Part shown: in pieces, positions 1 to 6,318 of the stretch
Position numbering within the stretch: the first letter of the stretch is position 1
Layout: every line of letters starts with the position of its first letter
From: Perlucidibaca sp.
GTDB taxonomy: Bacteria > Pseudomonadota > Gammaproteobacteria > Pseudomonadales > Moraxellaceae
Assembly: GCA_023265995.1 (NCBI GenBank)
Contig: JAHFSA010000005.1
Location: 1 to 64,000, forward strand
Direction of reading: 5' to 3'
DNA length: 64,000 nt
Position numbers and translations under genes: made by a program
Notes under the pieces: model-generated
Database searches by the model: none
Seen by the model: the letters and a program-made list of their open reading frames with translations, nothing else
Told to the model about the DNA's origin: nothing

Positions 1-1
1 C

Positions 2-214
2 GAACTCAACGGGCATGGCGACATACGCGCCGCCCGCCTGCGCGCGCTGCACAACCAGCACACCTTCCCGAGCTGGGCGCCGGCGCGAGCGCTGGATCAC
101 ATGCTGGCATCACCCGGACTGCAGGTCGCCTCGGTGCAGGTGCTCGACGAGCGCCTGTCCGACCACCTGCCGGTGGCCAGCGAAATCCGCCTGCGCCTGC
201 GTCCGCCCGCCTGA
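2..214 (+). CDS. Endonuclease/exonuclease/phosphatase (EEP) family protein, C-terminal part
   Basis: The window opens inside this gene, so only the last 70 codons are visible. They end with FPSWAPARALDHML and, further on, LSDHLPVASEI. This is the usual end of EEP-fold hydrolases, where the Asp-His of the SDHLPV motif completes the metal-dependent phosphodiesterase active site. The substrate cannot be told from this fragment; small YbhP/YafD-type proteins are the closest comparison I can make. It converges with the patatin gene, with 12 bases between the stops. Confidence 0.75.
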   Translation, partial: ELNGHGDIRAARLRALHNQHTFPSWAPARALDHMLASPGLQVASVQVLDERLSDHLPVASEIRLRLRPPA

Positions 215-226
215 GCGACGCGACGC

Positions 227-1135
227 CTACAGACGCGCGGCCGGAGCCGGCTGCAACGCCGCCGGCGACGCCTTGAACTTCGCTATGGCCTGACGCACGG
301 CATCGAGCTGCGCCTGCGCGGCACGCTCGCCCTCGAGCAGGCTCCGGTGACGCGCCTCCAGATCGGCCACGCCGAAGCTGTTCACGCGCGGCGAAATCAC
401 CACATCGGCCACGGCGAGATCACGCGCCAGCGCCTGCATGCCCATGATGTTGAGGGTCTGGTCGAGGGTGCCGAGCACGCCCGACTTGCCGGCCTCCGGT
501 CGCGCCGAAATATCCACGGCAATGACCAGGTCGGCGCCCATGTCACGCGCGGTCTCCACCGGCACCGGACTGACCAGGCCGCCATCGACATAGCGCGTGC
601 CGTTGATGGTCGCCGGCAGGAAGACATTGGGAATGCTGCAGGAGGCACGCACGGCCTGACCGGCATTGCCCTTGTTGAAGGCCGTCTTGCGGCCGCTGTC
701 CATGGCCGTCGCCACCGCCGCGAAACGCAGCGGGAACTGCTGGATGCTGCGGTTGCCGACCAGCTGGTTGACGTAATCCTGCAGGCGCTGGCCGACCAGG
801 AAGCCCTGCCGGCTCACGGTCAGATCACGAATGTCCGACTCCTGAAAGGCCAGCGCGATTTCCTGCAGCTCGAACGGCGACTTGCCGCTGGCATAAAGCG
901 CACCGACAAAACTGCCGGCGCTGGTGCCGGTGACTATCTTCGCGCGTATGCCATGCGACTCCAGCACCTTGATCACGCCAATGTGGGCGAAGCCCTTGGC
1001 GCCACCGCCGCCCAGCGCCAGCGCGATCACCGGCTCGCGCGCCACCACGGGCACGGGTACCGGCTTGCGGCTCATGCAGCCGGCGGCGAAGAGGGTGAGG
1101 AAGATCAGCAAAGCCGACAGGGCCAGACGCTTCAT
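227..1135 (-). CDS. Patatin-like phospholipase, lipoprotein (RssA/YchK-like)
   Basis: A 302-residue predicted serine lipid acyl hydrolase. A signal peptide ends in a lipobox (AAGC, Cys20), so the protein is probably membrane-anchored. The patatin hallmarks are in order: the oxyanion glycine loop GGGGAKG at about 42-48, the nucleophile elbow GTSAG with Ser72, and the catalytic Asp184 in DGG. The family hydrolyses phospholipids or other lipid esters with a Ser-Asp dyad. It is transcribed alone and diverges from arsC. A second patatin-domain gene lies at the far end of the window. The family call is secure; the substrate is unknown. Confidence 0.9.
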   Translation of the reverse strand: MKRLALSALLIFLTLFAAGCMSRKPVPVPVVAREPVIALALGGGGAKGFAHIGVIKVLESHGIRAKIVTGTSAGSFVGALYASGKSPFELQEIALAFQESDIRDLTVSRQGFLVGQRLQDYVNQLVGNRSIQQFPLRFAAVATAMDSGRKTAFNKGNAGQAVRASCSIPNVFLPATINGTRYVDGGLVSPVPVETARDMGADLVIAVDISARPEAGKSGVLGTLDQTLNIMGMQALARDLAVADVVISPRVNSFGVADLEARHRSLLEGERAAQAQLDAVRQAIAKFKASPAALQPAPAARL

Positions 1136-1242
1136 GACAGATACCGAAGTGGCAAGGGGGTGACTCGAAGGCGCTGATTGTAGTGGCAGCGCTATACTGC
1201 TGCATCACCATTCCGCAGACAGTACACGCCGGACATCACGCC

Positions 1243-1602
1243 ATGATCACCATCTACCACAACCCGCGCTGCTCGAAGTCGCGCGAGACCCTGGCCCTGG
1301 TCGACGCCGCCGCCACCCGTCTCGGCGAACCGCTGGAAATCGTGGAATACCTGAAGACACCGCCCGACCTGGGCACGCTGACAGCCCTGCATGCCCTGCT
1401 CGGCCTGCCCGTGCGCGCCATGATCCGTGACGGCGAAACGCCCTACGCCGAGCTCGGCCTCGCCGACGCCGCGCTGTCCGACCAGGCTCTGCTGACAGCC
1501 GTCGCGACGCATCCGGTGCTGCTGCAACGACCGCTGGTGGTACGCGGCGAACGCGCCGTGATCGGGCGTCCGCCGGAGAACGTGCTGGCCATCCTGAACT
1601 GA
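1243..1602 (+). CDS. arsC: Arsenate reductase (ArsC family)
   Basis: A 119-residue ArsC/Spx-fold protein. The start is placed at the ATG giving MITIYHNPRCSKSRETL, because the longer frame adds only non-family residues. Cys10 in NPRCSKS is the expected catalytic cysteine, and the C-terminal segment RPLVVRGERAVIGRPPENV is typical of glutaredoxin-dependent arsenate reductases, which reduce arsenate to arsenite in the cytoplasm. No ars operon partner (efflux pump or ArsR) is nearby. Such stand-alone ArsC proteins are widespread and their real substrate is often untested. Confidence 0.9.
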   Translation: MITIYHNPRCSKSRETLALVDAAATRLGEPLEIVEYLKTPPDLGTLTALHALLGLPVRAMIRDGETPYAELGLADAALSDQALLTAVATHPVLLQRPLVVRGERAVIGRPPENVLAILN

Positions 1603-1623
1603 AGCCCGGGGCCGGTCAGCCTC

Positions 1624-2496
1624 TCACAGACTGGCCGCCGAGAAGGTATCGCAGCGCCCTGGATCACCGGACTCGAAGCCGGCGCGGAACCAGCGCACGC
1701 GCTGCCGGGAAGTGCCGTGGCTGAAGGCATCCGGCACCACCGTGCCCTGCGACTGCTGCTGCAGGCGGTCATCGCCGATGGCCGTGGCCGTGCTCAGTGC
1801 CTGCTCGACATCACCCGACTCCAGCCAGTGCAGCTTCTGCTCGGCATGCTGTGCCCAGACCCCGGCGTAGCAGTCGGCCTGCAGCTCCTGCCGCACCGAC
1901 AGGCCGCCATCGCCCTCGACGCGCTGACCGCTACGGCGGGCATGCTGCACCTGCGCGCTCACGCCGAGCAGATTCTGCACATGGTGGCCGACCTCGTGCG
2001 CGATCACATAGGCATAGGCGAAGTCGCCGCCACCACCGAGCTGGCTTTTCATGTCCTCGAAGAACGACATATCGAGATAGACCTGCTGATCGCCGGGGCA
2101 ATAGAACGGGCCTGACGCCGCGCTGGCGCTGCCACAGGCCGACTCGACGCTGCCCGAGAACAGCACCAGCTTCGGAGGCTGATACTGCTGCCCCGACTGC
2201 TGGAAGATCTCGCCCCAGACCGTCTCGGTCTCGCCCAGGATGACGCGCACGAAGTCCGCCGCCTCGTCATTCGCCGGCGGCGCCGCACCCTGCTCCGCCG
2301 TCACCGCGCCACCCTGGCCACCGAGCTGGCCGACCAGACCGAGCATCTCCATGGGGCTCTTGCCGAGCAGCAGGCCGATCACCACCACAATCGCGATGCC
2401 GCCCAGACCCAGGCGAGGCCCGCGGCCGCCAAAGCCGCCACCGCCGCCACGGGCATCGACGACATTGTCACTGCGCTGGCCGGTTTGCCATTTCAT
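1624..2496 (-). CDS. Neutral zinc metallopeptidase, YpfJ family
   Basis: A 290-residue protein starting with the family's MKW motif, then a Gly/Arg-rich stretch and one membrane segment (about 32-45). The zincin motif HEVGHH is at about 167-172, followed by a conserved C-terminal half with many glutamines and a downstream acidic residue region (LQADCYAGVWA). The family is predicted to be an inner-membrane metalloprotease with its catalytic domain in the periplasm; its physiological substrate is unknown. It stands alone, converging with arsC. Confidence 0.9.
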   Translation of the reverse strand: MKWQTGQRSDNVVDARGGGGGFGGRGPRLGLGGIAIVVVIGLLLGKSPMEMLGLVGQLGGQGGAVTAEQGAAPPANDEAADFVRVILGETETVWGEIFQQSGQQYQPPKLVLFSGSVESACGSASAASGPFYCPGDQQVYLDMSFFEDMKSQLGGGGDFAYAYVIAHEVGHHVQNLLGVSAQVQHARRSGQRVEGDGGLSVRQELQADCYAGVWAQHAEQKLHWLESGDVEQALSTATAIGDDRLQQQSQGTVVPDAFSHGTSRQRVRWFRAGFESGDPGRCDTFSAASL

Positions 2497-2564
2497 GAGT
2501 AGAGCTCCCGCAAAGCCGCAAACGGATCACGGGAGCATAACGAGGCGCACGGGAAAGCGCGAAC

Positions 2565-2951
2565 TCACTTGATGGTGGACAGGAAGGCAATGACATCGGC
2601 GCGCTTGCCGGCATCCGCCAGACCATCGTATTTCATGCGCCCGCCCGGCACCGATGCCTTTGGCAACTTGATGTAGACGTCAATCTGTTCCGGCGTCCAG
2701 GTCCAGTGCGTCTTGCGCAGCACATCGGAGTAGTTGTACTCCGGCTGGCTGGCCGAAGCGCGCCCGACCACAGCAAACAGCGACGGCCCCTTGCGGTTCT
2801 TGCCTGCCTTCAGGCTGTGACAGTCGCTGCATTCGCTATCGAAGACATCGCCACCCCGTGCCACATCGCCAGCAGCCAGCGCCTGCCCGGCCAGCAGGCA
2901 GCCGAGCACGACCACCAGCGCGGCCCGCCGTCCGTCATGAAACCGCATCAT
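2565..2951 (-). CDS. Small class I cytochrome c, periplasmic
   Basis: A 128-residue protein with a signal peptide (cleavage near ALA-AGD) and one haem site CSDCH at 41-45. A likely axial methionine lies in the GGRMKYDGL segment. The layout matches cytochrome c2/c550-type soluble electron carriers. Its start overlaps the stop of the upstream haem-barrel gene by one base (TGATG), so the two are probably translationally coupled. With the b561 gene it forms a three-gene electron-transfer operon; the small cytochrome would shuttle electrons in the periplasm. Confidence 0.88.
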   Translation of the reverse strand: MMRFHDGRRAALVVVLGCLLAGQALAAGDVARGGDVFDSECSDCHSLKAGKNRKGPSLFAVVGRASASQPEYNYSDVLRKTHWTWTPEQIDVYIKLPKASVPGGRMKYDGLADAGKRADVIAFLSTIK

Positions 2952-4312
2952 CAGTAGGCGCCCCAGAAAAAGAATGACAGTGTGTTGTTGTCCGACGGCG
3001 AACGCAGGTCACCGCTGGGCATGGCAATCACCTCATTGCGGCTGGCACCGTTGAAGCGGTCATAGCCGGTGTACTGCACGCCGACACGGAAGTTCAGCCA
3101 GGTGCCGAAGGGCGCGCTCTTGCTCAATGGCGACCAGTCCGCCTGCAGCGTATAGCCGCGGGTGTTGGGCGAGCCGTTGAGATAGCCGTCGCTGTAATAC
3201 AGGCTGTCGGCCGTGCCACGTGTATCGAACAGTCGCGCCGACAGTCCATAGGTCTTGTCGAAGTAGTAGGAGCCGCCGAGATTGAACTGGTTCAGGCGAC
3301 CGCTGACCTGATCAGCCTCGCCGTTGTCATGGGCCAGAGTGCGCCTCTGCCGCTCGCGGATGAAGCTGGTGTCGAGCGTGAAGATGTGGCGCCGCGTTCC
3401 AAGGAACTGGTAGCTGGCATCCACACCGGTGTCATAGAAATCATTGGTGCGGGCACCGCTGCTGCTGCCTGCCTCGCGCATCTTGCCGTCGAGACCAACC
3501 AGACCGAGCGAGAAGGCCTGGTCATGCAGATCCCTGTGATAGGCCAGACGGGCGTAAGGCGCCGAATTGTCGAGCACGCTGTCCGGCTCGACATTGAGAT
3601 GATCCAGGGTTCGCCGGTTGATCTGGTTGTAAACGCCAAGCTCGGCGTAGAGACCGTTGTCCATGGACAAATAGCCGGTGGTGCCGTAGACCGCCTGCTC
3701 CAGACCGCCATCGATCAGCGGAGCAGCTTCACCGGATGGCGCCAGGTCAGGAGAGGTATAGGGAAAGCGCCAGGCTGGCAGCGTGTTGAACGGATCCTGC
3801 ACTGTCGGGTTGTTGTTCAGCGACAGACCGATCGTGGCGCCCTGACCGCCCAGATCCAGCTCATGGGCATAGCGGATGTCGACATTATCGATGCTGGTCT
3901 TGTGCTCTATGCCCGAGTAGGTGACCTGGGCAAAGCTGCCGAGGCCAGGCGCGAAGCGACCGGCCAGGAAGGCCGAAATTTCCTGGGCGGAGATGTTGTG
4001 GTTGTCCTTGACGTCATTGTCGGCGCCCAGATCAGGGCTGCCCTTGCGCAAACCCGCCGAATTCGCCACCAGCATGGCCGACAGCGGCACATGACCGTCC
4101 TTGCCATCCGAATCCGAGTAGCCACCTACCTTGAACCTGATGCCATGCGGCGTGAGCTGCGGCCCGAAGCCTCCAACATGGCAGGCACTGCACTCCTCGC
4201 CAGTCTGGCGGGCATAGCTGGGCAGGGCCTGGGCGGGCAGGCTGAACATCAGGCTGGTGGCGGCCAGCAGGCTGCCGGCAAGCAGCCTCGTGAAAACGGC
4301 GGTCATGGTCAT
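2951..4312 (-). CDS. Cyc2-like fused monohaem cytochrome/outer-membrane beta-barrel
   Basis: A 453-residue exported protein. After the signal peptide (about 1-29) comes LPSYARQTGEECSACH, with the haem site CSACH at 41-45, then PQLTPHGIRFKVGGY. The rest is built of alternating polar and aromatic stretches typical of beta-strands and ends in an aromatic residue (FFFWGAY), as outer-membrane barrels do. This N-terminal cytochrome plus roughly 400-residue barrel is the architecture of Cyc2 iron-oxidising porin-cytochromes. Many relatives outside iron oxidisers are only annotated as cytochrome C, so iron oxidation is not shown here. A second in-frame ATG lies six bases after the chosen start. Confidence 0.75.
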   Translation of the reverse strand: MTMTAVFTRLLAGSLLAATSLMFSLPAQALPSYARQTGEECSACHVGGFGPQLTPHGIRFKVGGYSDSDGKDGHVPLSAMLVANSAGLRKGSPDLGADNDVKDNHNISAQEISAFLAGRFAPGLGSFAQVTYSGIEHKTSIDNVDIRYAHELDLGGQGATIGLSLNNNPTVQDPFNTLPAWRFPYTSPDLAPSGEAAPLIDGGLEQAVYGTTGYLSMDNGLYAELGVYNQINRRTLDHLNVEPDSVLDNSAPYARLAYHRDLHDQAFSLGLVGLDGKMREAGSSSGARTNDFYDTGVDASYQFLGTRRHIFTLDTSFIRERQRRTLAHDNGEADQVSGRLNQFNLGGSYYFDKTYGLSARLFDTRGTADSLYYSDGYLNGSPNTRGYTLQADWSPLSKSAPFGTWLNFRVGVQYTGYDRFNGASRNEVIAMPSGDLRSPSDNNTLSFFFWGAY

Positions 4313-4321
4313 GCGGTCTCT

Positions 4322-4870
4322 TCAGTGAGTTTTCTTGCTGGCGGCAAAGGGCGACATGCGGCGCATCAGGTCATCCTTGACGACAAACTGATGCCAGAGC
4401 GCCGCCAGGATGTGCACAACCACCAGGGCAAGAAAGCCGTAGGCCAGCAACTCGTGACCATCATGCAGGGTCTCGGCGAGGGCGCGATCACGCCCGACCA
4501 GACGAGGCAACTCCAGCGACAGCAAGGTCACCGGCTTGCCGGCGGCATTGGTCATCAGCCAGCCGCTCACCGACGCCGTCAGCAAGAGCAGATAGAGCCC
4601 GGCATGGGACAGCCTGCCGAGCGCCGCGATCAGCCGGCTTGGCGCCTCGAGCGATGGTGCCGTGACGAGCAGGCGCACCAGCAGACGCCACAGCGCCAGC
4701 GCGAGCAGAATCACGCCCAGAGTGCGATGCGTGTCCATGAGGCGGTTGTGCAGACCGCGATCCTGAAGATCGTCGGCATAGAAAACCACGGTGACCGTGG
4801 TCAGGACGAGGATGAAGGTCAGCCAGTGCAGGCAGATCACCCAGAGGTTGTGACGCGATGGCATGGCCAT
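4322..4870 (-). CDS. Cytochrome b561 family protein
   Basis: A 182-residue integral membrane protein with four predicted transmembrane helices and histidines placed as in bacterial b561 (ICLHW near 15, DTHR near 47, HAGLYLL near 90, and HDGHELL and VVHILA in the last helices). The family uses two b-haems to move electrons across or within the inner membrane, often to or from quinone. It is the first gene of the operon with the haem barrel (9 bases apart) and the small cytochrome c, which suggests a quinone-to-periplasm-to-outer-membrane electron path, direction unknown. Confidence 0.88.
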   Translation of the reverse strand: MAMPSRHNLWVICLHWLTFILVLTTVTVVFYADDLQDRGLHNRLMDTHRTLGVILLALALWRLLVRLLVTAPSLEAPSRLIAALGRLSHAGLYLLLLTASVSGWLMTNAAGKPVTLLSLELPRLVGRDRALAETLHDGHELLAYGFLALVVVHILAALWHQFVVKDDLMRRMSPFAASKKTH

Positions 4871-4971
4871 GGGAGTGCTCGGACGAGGATACTCCCGGTA
4901 GTGTACGAAAGCACCCTCGCAAGCCGCGACAACCAGCGCATTAAACGTGTATTAAAATGTGTTCAGGGATG

Positions 4972-4998
4972 GCGACGGGAGGACATTCCCCCCGTCGC
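4972..4998. terminator. GC-rich hairpin after the truncated gene
   Basis: GCGACGGG (4972-4979) and CCCGTCGC (4991-4998) are perfect inverted repeats around an 11-base loop. It lies just past the stop of the truncated minus-strand gene. No T-run follows on either strand, so it may be an mRNA-end stabiliser rather than an intrinsic terminator. The rest of 4871-5005 shows nothing recognisable. Confidence 0.4.
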
Positions 4999-5005
4999 TG
5001 TCAGC

Positions 5006-5149
5006 TCAGTTCCAGGTCGATTCGGACGGCGCGCTGCACTCGGAGTCGCTGGCGTTCACGGAGCAGCGGATGCGCTTCATGATCTTCAGGCCCTGCTTGC
5101 TGTAGATGCCCTTGTTGGCGATGTCGATGCGGGCACCATTCGGACAATC
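5006..5149 (-). pseudogene. C-terminal remnant of an unknown gene, cut by a low-GC patch
   Basis: The minus strand reads IDCPNGARIDIANKG and ends SAPSESTWN before a TGA at 5006-5008. Codon use is GC-rich like the genome, but no start codon lies in the GC-rich part, and the reading frame runs straight into low-GC DNA at about 5149. The natural reading is the last 45-50 codons of a gene whose front was lost when the low-GC segment arrived. I do not recognise the family. A short complete gene starting inside the low-GC part is less likely. Confidence 0.45.
5137..5148. repeat. Left copy of 12-bp imperfect direct repeat
   Basis: CATTCGGACAAT here and CATTTGGACAAT at 5611-5622 match at 11 of 12 positions in the same orientation. 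They sit at the two edges of the low-GC patch, so they may be the ends or target duplication of an inserted piece. Confidence 0.35.
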
Positions 5150-5154
5150 TATTA

Positions 5155-5532
5155 GTGGCGACGGCGATTGAGAAACACCCTGTCTCTACCACGTCTAGTA
5201 CGGCCACTAACGCAGATGGAAATCCGACGGAAGAGCGCGTCGGCATCACAACCACTTCGCGCCTAGAGAGGCTGATTGACTGTTGGAGGCAGATGGGGAC
5301 CGACAACCCTAGCCACTATTTTGTGAACTTTATCGACGACTGTACTCACCTCAAAGAAATCTCAGGCAGCAGCTCGTTGACGATCTCACTGTCAATCAAG
5401 CGCCTCATTCAGTCCAGGCGTGGTCCTCTCCTGCTCAATAGCATCAAGCAAGCTTTGCAAGCCAACCATTACTTGCAAGTTTACGCATGGGAAATATTGA
5501 GCCTCGGACGCGTGGCAAAGGCTACGAGTTGA
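5155..5532 (+). CDS. Hypothetical protein in the low-GC segment
   Basis: A 125-residue open frame starting at GTG, with a Ser/Thr-rich N-terminus (about 1-35) followed by a segment of mixed helices (RLERLIDCWRQMG, TISLSIKRLIQS). No signal peptide or membrane segment is seen, and I recognise no family. The low-GC codon use differs from all neighbours, pointing to recent transfer. No clear ribosome binding site precedes the GTG. The last 15 codons overlap another open frame, so a frameshift near the 3' end is possible. Confidence 0.4.
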   Translation: MATAIEKHPVSTTSSTATNADGNPTEERVGITTTSRLERLIDCWRQMGTDNPSHYFVNFIDDCTHLKEISGSSSLTISLSIKRLIQSRRGPLLLNSIKQALQANHYLQVYAWEILSLGRVAKATS

Positions 5533-5588
5533 TCCCGGAGGCTTTGGACAACCTGGTACTCAAAGCAATTGAGAAGAAGACAGCATGA
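5487..5588 (+). CDS. Possible 33-residue small protein or frameshifted tail
   Basis: An ATG-initiated frame, shifted relative to the 125-codon frame that it overlaps by 46 bases. It reads MGNIEPRTRGKGYELI and ends NLVLKAIEKKTA. The composition looks protein-like (basic start, amphipathic end). It may be the true tail of the upstream frame after a frameshift, or a separate small gene. No family is recognised. Confidence 0.25.
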   Translation: MGNIEPRTRGKGYELIPEALDNLVLKAIEKKTA

Positions 5589-5610
5589 GCCGCTCCATCT
5601 TCTAGCAGCT

Positions 5611-5622
5611 CATTTGGACAAT
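5611..5622. repeat. Right copy of 12-bp imperfect direct repeat
   Basis: CATTTGGACAAT, the partner of 5137-5148 with one mismatch. Between it and the tRNA (5623-5677) there is a small inverted repeat, AACGGT...ACCGTT, and no gene. Confidence 0.35.
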
Positions 5623-5677
5623 AATTCGATGGCTGAGCGACAAACGGTCGTTTTCAACCGTTAAGTCTTTGATTTTA

Positions 5678-5753
<76 letters not shown>

Positions 5754-5834
5754 ATGTCGAATGGACGCCGGCTAGTCTGCCAAAGCCGATGGCGCTCGGC
5801 AATGGTGGCAAAAGCGGCTCGTCTGTCTGTTGAA

Positions 5835-6194
5835 TCAGCCCTGGCGCGGCGAGCGCGACATGGACTTGAGCAGGTCCAGCGCCACGCGCCGACCGTCATC
5901 ATCGAGGGAGTGGAAGAGCTTGCGCATTTGCAGGCTCTGACCATCGTAGTTGTCGGGCAGCTCGCGCACGCGGCTGGCCCAGGCCGGGTCGTTCTGCTCG
6001 GCCTCGCGGAAGATGTCGCTGACGCGCACGCCCAGCGCCATGGCAATGCGCTCCAGGCTGGGCAGCGAGGGGTTGAGCAGGCCGCGCTCGATGCGCGACA
6101 GCGTGCTGGTGGCGAGGTCGAGATCGTTCGCCAGGGACTCCAGCTTGAGCCCCTGCTCCACACGTAACCCCTTGATGATCTGACCGATATCCAT
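5835..6194 (-). CDS. XRE-family transcriptional regulator
   Basis: A 119-residue single-domain regulator. The N-terminal helix-turn-helix (about 5-60) carries the classic layout: LRVEQGLKLESLA, STLSRIERGLLNPSLPSL and LGVRVSDIF. The C-terminal 50 residues are short and charged, without a recognised ligand domain. It follows the acyl-CoA carboxylase operon on the same strand. A near-perfect 34-bp palindrome lies 57 bases upstream of its start and may be its own operator. Target genes are unknown; local autoregulation is the most likely role visible here. Confidence 0.88.
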   Translation of the reverse strand: MDIGQIIKGLRVEQGLKLESLANDLDLATSTLSRIERGLLNPSLPSLERIAMALGVRVSDIFREAEQNDPAWASRVRELPDNYDGQSLQMRKLFHSLDDDGRRVALDLLKSMSRSPRQG

Positions 6195-6250
6195 GGCCAG
6201 ATTGTCGGCAGAGGTTTGTTACTGGCGCAAAGCGTCGGAAACCCAGAAAA

Positions 6251-6284
6251 GAATGCGATTTTGCTTTAAAGGCAAATCGCATTC
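6251..6284. promoter_or_regulatory. 34-bp near-perfect palindrome: XRE operator and/or operon terminator
   Basis: The arms GAATGCGATTT (6251-6261) and AAATCGCATTC (6274-6284) are perfect, and the centre CTTTAAAG is itself a palindrome; only two base pairs of 17 mismatch. Read on the minus strand, the hairpin is followed by TTTTC, so it could end the carboxylase operon. Its symmetry and position in front of the XRE gene also fit an operator. Confidence 0.6.
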
Positions 6285-6318
6285 TGTCAGGAGATGGCGT
6301 CAGGGACGCCCCTCAGGC

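Larger units (their letters stand above)
5149..5610. other. Low-GC segment of about 460 bp, possible foreign insertion
   Basis: Base composition drops sharply compared with both sides (many AAA/TTT triplets, and codons such as AGG, CTA and AAT that are rare elsewhere in the window). It holds one 125-codon open frame and a 33-codon open frame on the plus strand, and is flanked by the 12-bp repeats. It lies about 70 bp from the 3' end of tRNA-Ala, a common integration neighbourhood. No integrase or transposase is visible. Confidence 0.45.

Noticed and set aside
3329-5155. A 608-codon plus-strand open frame over the cytochrome operon
   Set aside because: It covers both the haem-barrel and b561 genes in antisense and has no recognisable domain.
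5149-5610. An insertion sequence in the low-GC patch
   Set aside because: No transposase, no terminal inverted repeats and too short. Only an imperfect 12-bp direct repeat supports insertion, so it is reported as a possible scar only.
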